Source: Vibrio salilacus (GTDB lineage: Bacteria; Pseudomonadota; Gammaproteobacteria; Enterobacterales; Vibrionaceae). From it: 64,000 bases of DNA. Position 1 is the stretch's first letter. Every line of letters begins with the position of its first letter. The translations under genes were made by a program, and so were the position numbers. The stretch lies in assembly GCF_002811245.1 (NCBI RefSeq), contig NZ_NIVQ01000004.1, forward strand, positions 1-64,000, written 5' to 3'. Below, piece by piece: positions 16,933 through 26,755 of this stretch. The notes beneath the pieces are model-generated. The model searched no databases. It had not been told where the DNA came from and saw nothing but the letters and a program-made list of their open reading frames with translations.

Positions 16933-18303
16933 ATGTTTTCACAAGTGTTACACCACACCCGTGGTGATTTTATTCGCCGTTTGATTGCGATCGCGATGCC
17001 TATAACGTTACAAAGCATTATGTTTTCGAGCCGTAGCTTGGTTGACGTTTTAATGCTCGGTCAGCTCGGTGAGGCTGAAATTGCTGCTGTTGGGGTCGCC
17101 GCACGAGCCACGTTTGTGACGACCATTATGCTGGTGGGCGTCACCACAGGTGGGGCAATGCTGACGGCGCAGTATTGGGGAGCTGGCGATCGTCAGGGGG
17201 TTCGTGAAAGTACGGCGCTCACCTGGCTAGTTTGTACAATCTTTGCCGCGTTGACAGCGAGTTTGTTTATTTTGTTTCCGACGCAGATAATGGGGCTTGC
17301 GACCAACGATACCGACGTTAATCGTCTAGGCAGTGAGTACTTGGTGATTACCTCTGTGACCATGTTTGCAGTTGCGGGTGTTGCCAGTATGTCCGTTGGC
17401 TTACGAGCTATGCATCGGCCTGGTATTAGCACCTTCTTTAGTGGCATCGGGATTGTGTCGAATATTTTCCTCAACTGGGTATTGATCTTCGGTAAGCTTG
17501 GTATACCGGCAATGGGAATCAAAGGTGCTGCGATCGCGACGGTAATGAGTGGCGCGATAGAAGTGGTGACACTTTTTGGCTATCTGTACGCTAAAAAGCA
17601 CCTTCTCGCGTTTGGCCTTGAGGATATTCGCTCGGTCATTGAGTTACCACGAGTGATTAAATTTCTTAAACTCTCTCTACCGACTACGTTTAATTTTCTT
17701 GCTTGGGCTGGGGGGTTGTTTGCCTACCATGCGATCATGGGGCAGTCGGGTGTGCAAGGTTTAGCGGCACTGTCGGTAATGACTCCGGTTGAGTCTATTT
17801 CGTTGGCACTTTTGATTGGTATGTCTAATGCTGCTGCGGTGTTAGTGGGAAATCAGATTGGCGCTAAAAATTATGAAGCGGTGTATTACCAAGCGATTGG
17901 TGTGACGTTACTTAGTTTAATCGTCGGCATTTTGGTCGCAGCAATACTCTATGTTGTGCAGGGTAGCGTGTTGGATGCCTTTAGTGCTTTAACCCCTGAA
18001 ACCAGAGCATTGGCTGAAAAGTTTATGATTGTGCTGAGTTTGAGCATTATTCTGCGCTCCGTCCCAATGATGACTATCGTTGGCATATTGCGTGCTGGCG
18101 GCGATGTGAAGTTTTGCCTCTATCAAGACTTAGTTGCACAATGGCTGATTGGAATTCCATTAGCGGCGTTCGCCGCGATCGGATTAGGCTGGGAGCCACA
18201 GTGGATTTATCTGTTGTTTTTAACCGAAGAGCTTATCAAGTGGTTTGGTTCACTTCATCGTACCCGTACTCGTAAATGGATTCGAAATTTGATTGAAAAT
18301 TAG
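16933..18303 (+). CDS. MATE-family efflux transporter
   Basis: This 456-residue protein has 12 predicted membrane helices in two homologous halves. MATE features include an N-terminal helix with IAMPITLQSIMFSSRSLVDV, a TM2 region LGQLGEAEIAAVGVA, and the second-half IGMSNAAAVLVGNQIGA. It probably exports cationic drugs or metabolites using Na+ or H+. Which Vibrio MATE subgroup it belongs to was not resolved, so no symbol is given. AAGG lies upstream of ATG 16933. Confidence 0.85.
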   Translation: MFSQVLHHTRGDFIRRLIAIAMPITLQSIMFSSRSLVDVLMLGQLGEAEIAAVGVAARATFVTTIMLVGVTTGGAMLTAQYWGAGDRQGVRESTALTWLVCTIFAALTASLFILFPTQIMGLATNDTDVNRLGSEYLVITSVTMFAVAGVASMSVGLRAMHRPGISTFFSGIGIVSNIFLNWVLIFGKLGIPAMGIKGAAIATVMSGAIEVVTLFGYLYAKKHLLAFGLEDIRSVIELPRVIKFLKLSLPTTFNFLAWAGGLFAYHAIMGQSGVQGLAALSVMTPVESISLALLIGMSNAAAVLVGNQIGAKNYEAVYYQAIGVTLLSLIVGILVAAILYVVQGSVLDAFSALTPETRALAEKFMIVLSLSIILRSVPMMTIVGILRAGGDVKFCLYQDLVAQWLIGIPLAAFAAIGLGWEPQWIYLLFLTEELIKWFGSLHRTRTRKWIRNLIEN

Positions 18304-18424
18304 ACGTTAGGCGTGGTTTTATATCGCTTGAGTGCATATCCTGTGATCTAGAGTCCAAAATGCTTTCTTGAGCGTGAGATTTAGTGTAGATTCACAGCCT
18401 AAATTTACGTTACTGAGAGTTTCA

Positions 18425-19096
18425 ATGTTACAACTGACAGACCTATGTAAAGGCTATTTAGACGGGGGAGAATTTCACCCAGTTTTACAAGGTGCTGAGT
18501 TGTCTTTGCAGCAAGGTGAGCAAATCGCTTTGATGGGTGAAAGTGGGTCAGGTAAAAGTACCTTGCTTAACTTGATCGCAGGTCTTGATACGGTCGATTC
18601 TGGTGAAGTGCTGTTTCCGGACTTTTCGATGCATCAGGTCACAGAAAACAAACGTACGGCTTATCGAAGAAATAATATTGGTCTTATTTTTCAGCAGTTT
18701 AATTTACTTCCGACTTTGAATATCGCAGACAATATTCGTTTTTGTCGTCAGTTAAAAGGGCTACCTGAAGATCAAGGATTATGGCGTCAGATTCTCTCCT
18801 CACTCAATTTGATGCCGCTGCTGGGTCGTTATCCTGAAGAAGTCTCAGGTGGGCAGCAACAACGAGCGGCGATTGCACGCGCACTGTATATGGAACCCAA
18901 ACTACTATTAGCGGATGAGCCTACTGGCAGTCTCGATGAACGTAATGCCGAAGCGGTGATGCGCTTGTTGAGATCGCTAACCAAACAGCTTAATTGCACA
19001 CTGTTACTGGTTACTCACAGTCAACGTGTGGCAGAGCACATGGAAGGAAAAGTGAGGCTGCAAGGAGGGCAATTGCATGTTATGGCCCGTACTTAA
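18425..19096 (+). CDS. ABC transporter ATPase, LolD/MacB type
   Basis: This 223-residue ATPase has Walker A GESGSGKST, Q-loop FQQFNLLPTL, signature VSGGQQQR and Walker B LLLADEPTGSLDE. ATPases of this class partner with FtsX-like permeases that act mechanically on lipids or lipoproteins in the envelope rather than as import channels. ATG 18425 follows a GAGAG and gives the family start MLQLTDLCKGY; codons back to 18368 are not needed. It overlaps the permease gene by 20 nt. Confidence 0.88.
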   Translation: MLQLTDLCKGYLDGGEFHPVLQGAELSLQQGEQIALMGESGSGKSTLLNLIAGLDTVDSGEVLFPDFSMHQVTENKRTAYRRNNIGLIFQQFNLLPTLNIADNIRFCRQLKGLPEDQGLWRQILSSLNLMPLLGRYPEEVSGGQQQRAAIARALYMEPKLLLADEPTGSLDERNAEAVMRLLRSLTKQLNCTLLLVTHSQRVAEHMEGKVRLQGGQLHVMART

Positions 19097-21530
19097 GGCG
19101 TTACTGGGTCACTATCGACGTTATCCGTTGCAAATATTGCTGGTGTGGTTGGGGTTGACACTTGGCGGCTCATTGCTTGTTGGTGTTACTTTGATTAACG
19201 ACCATGCTCGTGCCAGTTATGAGCATGGTGAAAAACTGTTTGATAATCCTCTTCCTTACCGAATTCGTTCTAAGCACTCTCCTAACAAAATACCTCAAGG
19301 TTTTTACGTTCAACTCCGTCGCGATGGTTTCCAGCAATGCGTGCCGTTTGATAATGTTCGGGTAAAAACCGTCGATGGGACCGATATTAATCTAATGGGT
19401 ATTGACCCTGCGGCCATGATGCATTTCAAGCAAGAGGCTCAACTTAGTCAATTTAAGTCTTTAGTTTTGATGCGTCCTCCTTATCCCATTATGGTCAGTA
19501 GCGAGTTAGCTGCGCATATGGGTTGGAAGGCAAATGACGCCATCCAATTGCAAGACGGTCGCATGATAGGCCCTATTGTCATTGATTCGGAAGGCGTAAT
19601 ATCTGGACCCCGCATCGTGGCTGATATTGCACTACTACGCATGATAGAGCGCAGTGCTGGTATCTCTTTTATTGCTTGTAGTGAAATGCCACAAGAGAAG
19701 TTGGCAATGCTCAGAGCTATGTTGCCAAACGGGATAGAGATCAGCCATAGTTCGCGTATGGAGCTTGAGTCTCTTACCCAAGCTTTTCATATCAACCTCA
19801 GTGCCATGGGGATGCTGGCATTTCTGGTCGGACTGTTTATTTTTTATCAAGCAATATCACTCTCTTTGACTCAACGTCAGCGTTTGGTCGGCTTACTTAG
19901 ACAAATGGGCGTTTCAGGCTGGCAGCTTGCTCAGTCGCTGTTTTTAGAGCTGATTGTGTTGGTCGTTGTTAGTTGGATGTGCAGTAATTTGTTTGGTATG
20001 TTGCTCGCCAAGCAATTGATTCCTTCTGTATCGGCAAGCTTGGCCGATCTCTATGATGCCAATGTCGGTTTGTCGGTGGCTTGGAGTTGGCACGCAAGTT
20101 TATATAGTTTAGCGATGTCGGCATTGGGGGCGGTAACCGCTTGTGCATGGCCTTTGGTTCGTCTGCTGCGTTCACCGCCTTCACGGTTAACCACAAGGCT
20201 GTCGTTGACTCGCTTTACCGGTAAAGAGTTTACCTTCCAAGCGTTACTCGCGTGTGTTTTTTGTGTCTCAGCGGTGGCTATCTATCAGGCGCCAAGAAGT
20301 CAGGAGTTGGGCTTTGCAATCATCGTGCTGATGCTGCTGAGTGTGGCACTGTGTACGCCTTACATTATCTGGCGGGTATTTGAAGGTTTTTCTTACTCGC
20401 TTCGTTGGGTTAAAGCACGTTGGTTTTTTGGTGATGCGGCTGCGAGCATGAGTTATCGCGGAGTTGCGACGATGGCTTTTATGTTGGCGATGGCAGCCAA
20501 TATTGGTATTGAAACCATGGTCGGGAGCTTTCGAGATACAACCGAAAAATGGCTAAGTCAGCGTTTAGCTGCCGACTTGTATATTTATCCAAATAGTCAA
20601 TCAGCGACAAGGATAAGTGCTTGGTTAACGAAGCAACCTGAAGTTAATTCGGTTTGGTGGCGCTGGGAGAAAGAAATATCAACCGATAAAGGTTTGTTGC
20701 AAGCGGTGAGTACTGGGGCATCAGAAGGCGAACTTGACTCGTTAACGGTTAAACTTGGAGTTCCTAATTATTGGTATTATCTTCATCAAGCCAAAGCCGT
20801 GATGATCAGTGAATCGATGGCGCTTAAAATGGACATACGTCCCGGTGATATTATTAACCTCAATGGTAAATTGGGTGATGGCTGGTTGGTGAGCGGAGTT
20901 TATTACGATTATGGTAACCGCTATAACCAAATACTGCTTTCTCATCGGAATTGGCTTTATGCTTTTGGTGGCACTGGCAGTGTTGCCTTAGGTGTTGTGC
21001 TTGATCCTAAAGCCGAGACAAAAGCATTGCAGCACCGCCTCGAAAAGCTGTTCAGAATCGACTCTCAGCGCATTTTTGATACTGGCTACATTCATGATCA
21101 GGCAATGCGTGTATTTGATAGGACCTTCTCTATCGCAGATTCACTGGGTAACATTACTTTGGTGATTGCGGTGTTTGGTATTTTCTTTGCGACAGTGGCC
21201 GGAGAAATCTCGCGTCAACGGCATATTTCGTTATTGCGTTGTTTGGGAATGTCTGGACGAGAGCTGATCGTGATGGGCAGTTTGCAGTTGTTTGTTTTTG
21301 GTGCTATCTCAATACTGATTGCGATGCCTCTCGGGCTGGCTTTGGCGAGCCTTGTGGTCGATATTATCATCAAGCATTCATTTGGTTGGACCATTGAGCT
21401 GCAATTTATTCCTCAAGAATACCTTTATTCGGTCACACTAGCGATGGGTTCTTTGATGCTGGCAGGTGCAATACCGGTTTTAAGAATGGTTCGAAACACA
21501 CCAATGAAGTCTCTGCGTGACTCGTTGTAA
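19077..21530 (+). CDS. FtsX-like ABC permease
   Basis: This 817-residue inner-membrane protein has one N-terminal helix (about 18-40), a large periplasmic region, three or four helices around 245-360, more helices around 385-430 and 460-480, a second periplasmic region and three C-terminal helices (about 690-810). This is the double FtsX domain plan. AAGGAGGG sits 7 nt before ATG 19077. In related Vibrio and AttEFGH-like loci the permease is followed by a secreted CrtC/AttH lipocalin; here only a fragment of such a gene remains. Confidence 0.85.
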   Translation: MLWPVLKALLGHYRRYPLQILLVWLGLTLGGSLLVGVTLINDHARASYEHGEKLFDNPLPYRIRSKHSPNKIPQGFYVQLRRDGFQQCVPFDNVRVKTVDGTDINLMGIDPAAMMHFKQEAQLSQFKSLVLMRPPYPIMVSSELAAHMGWKANDAIQLQDGRMIGPIVIDSEGVISGPRIVADIALLRMIERSAGISFIACSEMPQEKLAMLRAMLPNGIEISHSSRMELESLTQAFHINLSAMGMLAFLVGLFIFYQAISLSLTQRQRLVGLLRQMGVSGWQLAQSLFLELIVLVVVSWMCSNLFGMLLAKQLIPSVSASLADLYDANVGLSVAWSWHASLYSLAMSALGAVTACAWPLVRLLRSPPSRLTTRLSLTRFTGKEFTFQALLACVFCVSAVAIYQAPRSQELGFAIIVLMLLSVALCTPYIIWRVFEGFSYSLRWVKARWFFGDAAASMSYRGVATMAFMLAMAANIGIETMVGSFRDTTEKWLSQRLAADLYIYPNSQSATRISAWLTKQPEVNSVWWRWEKEISTDKGLLQAVSTGASEGELDSLTVKLGVPNYWYYLHQAKAVMISESMALKMDIRPGDIINLNGKLGDGWLVSGVYYDYGNRYNQILLSHRNWLYAFGGTGSVALGVVLDPKAETKALQHRLEKLFRIDSQRIFDTGYIHDQAMRVFDRTFSIADSLGNITLVIAVFGIFFATVAGEISRQRHISLLRCLGMSGRELIVMGSLQLFVFGAISILIAMPLGLALASLVVDIIIKHSFGWTIELQFIPQEYLYSVTLAMGSLMLAGAIPVLRMVRNTPMKSLRDSL

Positions 21531-21711
21531 GCGGATGCCCTATCTGCTTGGTGCTCTTGCCACCAACGATGGTAAAGTGATCCAACTCAAGAATGATCAA
21601 TTGATTATTGTACCTCTTCACACAACGGTCATCGCTAACGGAAAATCGATTGCAACTCAGTCAGTGGTAAATTGCTCCTTTCCTTATTGGCAAAGCCGCA
21701 TTGAAACGTAA
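21531..21711 (+). pseudogene. C-terminal remnant of an AttH/CrtC-like lipocalin gene
   Basis: Right after the permease stop, an open frame encodes a stretch (LLGALATNDGKVIQLKND then QLIIVP) resembling the C-terminal lipocalin domain of AttH/CrtC proteins, where GTLV-x-ADG-x-V and a later P-x-x-W-x-S are typical. The frame enters from inside the permease gene with no suitable start, and it stops at 21711 after about 60 codons. I infer that most of a lipocalin gene was deleted, joining its tail to the permease end. Recognition is from memory of the family and should be checked. Confidence 0.45.
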
Positions 21712-22010
21712 GGCAGTCACCAAGCGCAAGGCTTTATACAGCTAGTTGGTTACTAGTACAGCGTTATAGCGTAGTATTTTAAACGAGCCACAGGTCAGGA
21801 AATGACAAGTGGTTTTTGACTTGCTTAGGGAAAGTGGTCAATATTGCCGATGGTTACTGAAAAAAAATAAGTGGTTTAAAGTTGTTTATATCGGTATTTT
21901 CGAAGTTACAACTCTAAACAAGCGATTATTATCAAAGTAGCTTACTCTATACACTCATGAGTTATTCTGTGCTACTCGCTTATGTAAATAATTAATATAA
22001 GGGCAATATC
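21712..22010. other. Intergenic region upstream of nhaA
   Basis: No gene is seen. It is AT-rich and should carry the nhaA promoter. A TTGACT at about 21818 is a possible -35 with no good -10. No nhaR is adjacent. The nhaA Shine-Dalgarno is AAGGGC about 10 nt before the ATG. Confidence 0.4.
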
Positions 22011-23171
22011 ATGACTGATGCTATTCGCGATTTTTTCAAAATGGAGTCTGCCGGTGGCATACTTCTTGTGATAGCGGCGGCTATCGCAATGACGATCGCA
22101 AATACTGATCTCAACGATGCATACCAAGGTTTTCTGCACACTTACTTACTGGGTATGTCAGTTTCTCATTGGATCAATGACGGCTTAATGGCTGTGTTTT
22201 TCTTACTTATTGGCTTGGAAGTAAAACGAGAGCTGCTCGAAGGGGCGTTAAAATCTAGGGAAACCGCCATCTTTCCTGCCATTGCCGCTGTAGGCGGTAT
22301 GTTGGCTCCGGCCCTCATGTATGTTCTATTTAACTATAACGATCCACAAGCCATTCAAGGTTGGGCAATACCTGCAGCCACTGACATCGCGTTCGCGCTT
22401 GGTATCATGGCGTTACTAGGTAATCGTGTTCCTGTTAGTTTAAAAGTATTCTTACTCGCGCTTGCGATCATCGATGATTTAGGTGTGGTCGTCATTATTG
22501 CCTTTTTCTACACAGGTGATCTTTCTACCACAGCGCTTGCGATAGGTTTCGCGATGACGGCGGCGTTAGTTTTACTCAATAATAAGAAAGTCACTAAGTT
22601 AACTCCGTATATGGTAGTCGGGGCAATTCTTTGGTTCGCGGTACTCCAATCAGGTGTGCACGCAACTTTAGCGGGTGTTGTAATTGGTTTTTCTATTCCA
22701 TTACAAGGCAAGAAAGGAGATCACTCGCCGCTTAAACATATGGAGCATGCGCTGCACCCTTACGTCGCCTTCGGTATTTTACCTTTGTTCGCCTTTGCTA
22801 ATGCTGGTATTTCTCTTGAGGGCATTTCGATTGGGACTTTAGGTACTGCGTTGCCTATTGGTATTGCCCTTGGCCTGTTGATTGGTAAACCATTAGGTAT
22901 TTATACATTCAGTTGGGCGGCAGTGAAGCTGGGTATTGCTAAATTACCTGAAGGGATTAACTTCAAGCATATCTTTGCGGTCTCTGTGTTGTGTGGTATT
23001 GGCTTTACGATGTCAATCTTCATCTCTTCACTGGCCTTTGGTCAAGCTAACGCTGAGTTTGATACCTATGCTCGACTTGGTATCTTGATGGGATCAACGA
23101 CGGCTGCCGTGCTTGGTTATTTCTTGTTGCGATTCTCACTACCAAAGAAAGCCGTTACTGTCGCGCAGTAG
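22011..23171 (+). CDS. nhaA: Na+/H+ antiporter NhaA
   Basis: This 386-residue antiporter expels Na+ in exchange for H+ and is central to sodium and alkaline-pH homeostasis in marine bacteria. NhaA features are clear: the start [47 protein letters not shown] (TM4) and [19 protein letters not shown] with the paired Asp residues (about 160) that bind the ion. It ends with a polar tail and is followed by a strong terminator. It is monocistronic. Confidence 0.95.
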   Translation: MTDAIRDFFKMESAGGILLVIAAAIAMTIANTDLNDAYQGFLHTYLLGMSVSHWINDGLMAVFFLLIGLEVKRELLEGALKSRETAIFPAIAAVGGMLAPALMYVLFNYNDPQAIQGWAIPAATDIAFALGIMALLGNRVPVSLKVFLLALAIIDDLGVVVIIAFFYTGDLSTTALAIGFAMTAALVLLNNKKVTKLTPYMVVGAILWFAVLQSGVHATLAGVVIGFSIPLQGKKGDHSPLKHMEHALHPYVAFGILPLFAFANAGISLEGISIGTLGTALPIGIALGLLIGKPLGIYTFSWAAVKLGIAKLPEGINFKHIFAVSVLCGIGFTMSIFISSLAFGQANAEFDTYARLGILMGSTTAAVLGYFLLRFSLPKKAVTVAQ

Positions 23172-23211
23172 GTAGATTTCGAGCAACAATCATCGTGCTA
23201 GTTCTTAGACG

Positions 23212-23246
23212 AAACAAGCGCTCCAACTGGAGCGCTTGTTTATTTT
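23212..23246 (+). terminator. nhaA terminator
   Basis: A perfect 13-bp stem (AAACAAGCGCTCC / GGAGCGCTTGTTT) with an AACT loop, followed by ATTTT. Confidence 0.9.
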
Positions 23247-23435
23247 AAGTGAACATTATCATTTCCCTGTCTTCATTGATAACGGCACACTTAACGAGAT
23301 GGAGATGTTAACGCAAATTCTAAAGACTGATACTGTGTAACTTCGATGGCAAAGTGTAACAAAAGCAGGTCTCAATTCGGCTACCTTTGTTTTGATAAAT
23401 AGATAAAAGTTTTGCTTCTTGACGACAAATTATTA

Positions 23436-23855
23436 TTGCCAGTGCGTCGCATTTTATGATAATTTTCGCCGCAATCTCGGAGATGAGTCGAAAAGATATT
23501 CTGGGGGATACGCGTGATGACATTCGGGCTGAGTGAGCATCACGTAGGGTAGGTATCGACAAGTCCTTTTGTCGATAGACGGGATACTAATGTCGCTTAG
23601 CGGCATGTGAATGGGAAACCCAACATTGAATTCACATAAAAAACAACCATTAATCAGCTTCGTTCTTCCTCAATGCCCTGTTCTACAAGACAGTTGCATT
23701 ACTGAACCTTGATTTAATTACCAGTATATAGTCCATCTTTGATGGAGCGATTTGTCGTACACGCTACTTTATTTTAGTGCGTGACTCTTTGCTTTGCCCT
23801 CATTCTAGAATTGGTTTCTGAATAGGGAAATAAAACTATTTCAAGGGATTACATC
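23436..23855 (+). promoter_or_regulatory. Promoter and long structured leader of the norspermidine genes
   Basis: A plausible sigma-70 promoter (TTGCCA 23436-23441, 16-nt spacer, GATAAT 23458-23463) would give a leader of about 385 nt. At least seven hairpins follow: 23513-23544 (CGTGATG/CATCACG), 23554-23577 (9-bp TATCGACAA/TTGTCGATA), 23590-23606, 23607-23635 (GTGAAT/ATTCAC with inner GGG/CCC), 23672-23700, 23732-23746 and 23761-23782. GGGATAC occurs on both sides of the second hairpin (23505-23511 and 23581-23586) and could pair with its GTATC, offering alternative folds. The element fits a riboswitch or attenuator; I recognise no known family. Confidence 0.5.
23611..23712 (+). CDS. Possible 33-residue leader peptide
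   Basis: An ATG frame inside the leader encodes MGNPTLNSHKKQPLISFV and continues to SCITEP. No strong Shine-Dalgarno precedes it, and its start lies in a hairpin. Polyamine genes elsewhere use sensing leader peptides (such as SpeFL before speF), so the idea is reasonable, but this peptide shows no similarity I recognise and may be chance. Confidence 0.22.
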   Translation: MGNPTLNSHKKQPLISFVLPQCPVLQDSCITEP

Positions 23856-26741
23856 ATGAGCACCGCCTTTGAAGTCGATAATTCATTTATCGCAACCCCT
23901 TTTTCTACTCAGGTTCCCGTTCTGGAAGGTATTTACGATCTTACTCCAGACCAGGTTCTTCTTGACCAAGAGCAGCATGAATCTGCCGTTCGTTCATACC
24001 CTCGTCGACTCCCTATTGCTATTAAACAGGCATACGGGGCGCTCGTGGAAGATACGCGTGGTCAATTATTTCTCGATTGTTTGGCTGGAGCTGGCACGTT
24101 GGCAATGGGTTATAACCACCCAGAGATCAACCAAGCGCTTAAAGACCAACTTGACAGCGGTTTACCATATCAAACATTGGACATCGCCACTGAAGCGAAA
24201 ACCAAGTTCATTAAGGCCGTTAAAGACTTTTTGCCTGAGCAATTGGGCAATCATTGTGTGATTCAATTTTGTGGCCCATCAGGCGCAGATGCGGTTGAAG
24301 CAGCGATTAAACTGGCTAAGCAGACGACTGGGCGTAATACCATGTTTGCTTTTCGTGGTGCCTACCATGGTATGACCAATGGTACCATGGGAATGATGGG
24401 GAATTTAGGTACAAAAGCACGTCGTACAGGTTTGATGTCTGACGTCCACTTTATGCCATTCCCATATAACTTGCGTTGCCCGTTTGGTTTAGGCGGTGAT
24501 GAAGGGGCTAAAGCGAGCATTCGTTATATCGAACGTCTTCTTCACGATGATGAAGCAGGAATAATGAAGCCTGCCGCTATCGTGGTAGAGCCCGTTCAAG
24601 GTGAAGGCGGCGTTATCCCTGCACCAGCGTTCTGGCTGCGAGAGTTGCGCCGCATTTGTGATGAGCATGGCATCCTACTTATCTTTGACGAAATTCAATG
24701 TGGTGTTGGCAAAACAGGTTACAACTTCGCCTTCGAAGAGGCAGGTATCGTCCCTGATGTGCTCTGCTTATCGAAAGCGATCGGCGGTGGTATGCCGATG
24801 TCGCTATTGGTGATTAAAAGAGATCACGATACATGGAAGCCTGGTGAGCATACGGGTACGTTCCGTGGTAACCAACTTGCGATGGTTTCAGGCGCCAAGG
24901 CTCTTGAAATTATTCAGCGTGATAACCTTGTTGAGCATGCCAATATTGCTGGTCAATATTTACGTCATGGTCTCGAAGCGATCCAAAAACGTGTTGACTG
25001 TATTGCTGAGGTCCGTGGCAAAGGGTTGATGCTGGGTGTTGAAATCCGTAAGCCGGGCAATGAGCTGAACAAGTTTGGAGAGCCTGCATCGGATGGTGAG
25101 CTTACCCTAAGCATTCAACGTGCGGCGCTAGAGCGTGGATTGATGATCGAAAAGGGTGGTCGTGACGGCTCGGTGATTCGTTTCCTTGCGCCGTTGATTA
25201 TCTCTTTTGAGCAGATCGACTTTGCACTGCGTGTGATTGAAGAAGCCATGTTAGTTTCAGGCGCCAATAAAATTGATGCTGAGCAAGCCAATCAAAGTTG
25301 GAAGCCGCACTTTATCCATACCGGAGAGATGGGAAGTCACGAGTTTGCTAAGGTGATGAACCACACTACGGCGACAATGAAGTCGTTATTTGAACAAGTC
25401 GACGCTCCATACTCTGGTCTGGATCCTAAGCTTTTGCAAAGTGCGATCAACGCCGTTGACCTCGATAACAAGAATGCTTCGCTTATCGATGTGATTGGCG
25501 AAACCGCGGACCTTGTGGCGAAGAATGCTATCTTTACCCAACATCCCAACTGTATTGCGCACTTGCATACTCCGCCGTTAATGCCAGCCGTGGCAGCGGA
25601 AGCAATGATTGCGGCGTTAAACCAATCGATGGACTCTTGGGATCAGGCGTCATCTGCGACCTATGTCGAGCAGAAAGTCACCGACTGGCTATGTGAAAAG
25701 TACGACCTTGGCGAGCAGTCAGACGGTATTTTTACCAGTGGTGGCACGCAAAGTAACCAAATGGGACTCATGCTCGCACGCGACTGGATTGCCGATACGT
25801 TATCGGGACATTCGATCCAAAAGCTTGGTCTTCCTGACTATGCAGACAAACTGCGTATTATTTGTTCAAAGAAATCTCACTTTACGGTACAAAAATCCGC
25901 CTCTTGGATGGGATTAGGTGAAAAAGCGATTTTAGCAGTAGATGCCAACGTAGACGGTACGATGGATGTCACTCAGCTTGATGCAGTCATTGAGCAGGCA
26001 AAAGCTGAAGGTTTGATTCCTTTTGCTATCGTGGGTACCGCGGGTACAACCGATCACGGAGCGATTGACGATCTTGATTTTATCGCGGATATGGCTGACA
26101 AGCATCAGATGTGGATGCATGTTGATGGCGCGTACGGTGGTGCATTGATTCTAAGTAGCCACAAGAACCGTCTTAAAGGCGTTGAACGCGCAGCGTCGGT
26201 AAGCGTTGATTTCCACAAGCTGTTTTTCCAAACGATTAGCTGCGGTGCTTTACTGGTCAACGACAAAGCTAACTTCAAGTTTCTTCTGCACCATGCAGAT
26301 TACTTGAACCGTGAACATGATGAGCTGCCAAACTTGGTCGACAAGTCTATCGCGACAACTAAGCGCTTTGATGCATTGAAAGTGTTTATGACAATGCAAA
26401 ATGTTGGCCCAGCCACTTTAGGTGAAATGTACGATCATCTCTTGGCACAAACTCAGCAAGTGGCAAATTTAGTGCGCAGTAATGACAGTTTGGAGTTATT
26501 GGCAGAACCTGCTTTGTCGACCGTTTTATTCCGCGCAGTGCAGGGGAATACCGACCTAGATGAACTCAATAAAACGCTAAGACTAGAAGCGCTAACACGT
26601 GGTGTAGCGGTACTTGGAGAGACTGTTGTGGATGGTAAATCGGCCCTTAAATTCACAATACTAAACCCTTGCTTGAAGATCTCGGACTTCGAATCTTTGC
26701 TAAATAAAATTAATACTCTAGCGGTTGAGCTAGCGAAATAA
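23856..26741 (+). CDS. Fused L-2,4-diaminobutyrate aminotransferase / decarboxylase
   Basis: This 961-residue bifunctional PLP enzyme makes 1,3-diaminopropane from aspartate semialdehyde for norspermidine synthesis. Residues 1 to about 455 are a class III aminotransferase that forms diaminobutyrate (AGAGTLAMGYNHPEIN, IFDEIQCGVGKTG, PLP lysine Lys307 in LSKAIGGGMP). From about 480 to the end is a group II decarboxylase (HLHTPPLMPAVAAEAMIAAL, GTAGTTDHGAIDDL, HVDGAYGG, PLP lysine Lys788 in VDFHKLFFQ). The fused form is typical of Vibrio. AAGGGA precedes ATG 23856. The gene starts a run with the dehydrogenase 14 nt downstream and nspC. Confidence 0.93.
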   Translation: MSTAFEVDNSFIATPFSTQVPVLEGIYDLTPDQVLLDQEQHESAVRSYPRRLPIAIKQAYGALVEDTRGQLFLDCLAGAGTLAMGYNHPEINQALKDQLDSGLPYQTLDIATEAKTKFIKAVKDFLPEQLGNHCVIQFCGPSGADAVEAAIKLAKQTTGRNTMFAFRGAYHGMTNGTMGMMGNLGTKARRTGLMSDVHFMPFPYNLRCPFGLGGDEGAKASIRYIERLLHDDEAGIMKPAAIVVEPVQGEGGVIPAPAFWLRELRRICDEHGILLIFDEIQCGVGKTGYNFAFEEAGIVPDVLCLSKAIGGGMPMSLLVIKRDHDTWKPGEHTGTFRGNQLAMVSGAKALEIIQRDNLVEHANIAGQYLRHGLEAIQKRVDCIAEVRGKGLMLGVEIRKPGNELNKFGEPASDGELTLSIQRAALERGLMIEKGGRDGSVIRFLAPLIISFEQIDFALRVIEEAMLVSGANKIDAEQANQSWKPHFIHTGEMGSHEFAKVMNHTTATMKSLFEQVDAPYSGLDPKLLQSAINAVDLDNKNASLIDVIGETADLVAKNAIFTQHPNCIAHLHTPPLMPAVAAEAMIAALNQSMDSWDQASSATYVEQKVTDWLCEKYDLGEQSDGIFTSGGTQSNQMGLMLARDWIADTLSGHSIQKLGLPDYADKLRIICSKKSHFTVQKSASWMGLGEKAILAVDANVDGTMDVTQLDAVIEQAKAEGLIPFAIVGTAGTTDHGAIDDLDFIADMADKHQMWMHVDGAYGGALILSSHKNRLKGVERAASVSVDFHKLFFQTISCGALLVNDKANFKFLLHHADYLNREHDELPNLVDKSIATTKRFDALKVFMTMQNVGPATLGEMYDHLLAQTQQVANLVRSNDSLELLAEPALSTVLFRAVQGNTDLDELNKTLRLEALTRGVAVLGETVVDGKSALKFTILNPCLKISDFESLLNKINTLAVELAK

Positions 26742-26755
26742 AGGTAACGAAAACT

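Noticed and set aside
23320..23562. 80-residue minus-strand frame upstream of the norspermidine genes
   Set aside because: It covers the promoter and hairpins; no ribosome site and no recognisable protein.
24000..26700. Several frames of 60-130 residues inside the diaminobutyrate gene
   Set aside because: All overlap a gene with clear catalytic motifs in both halves.
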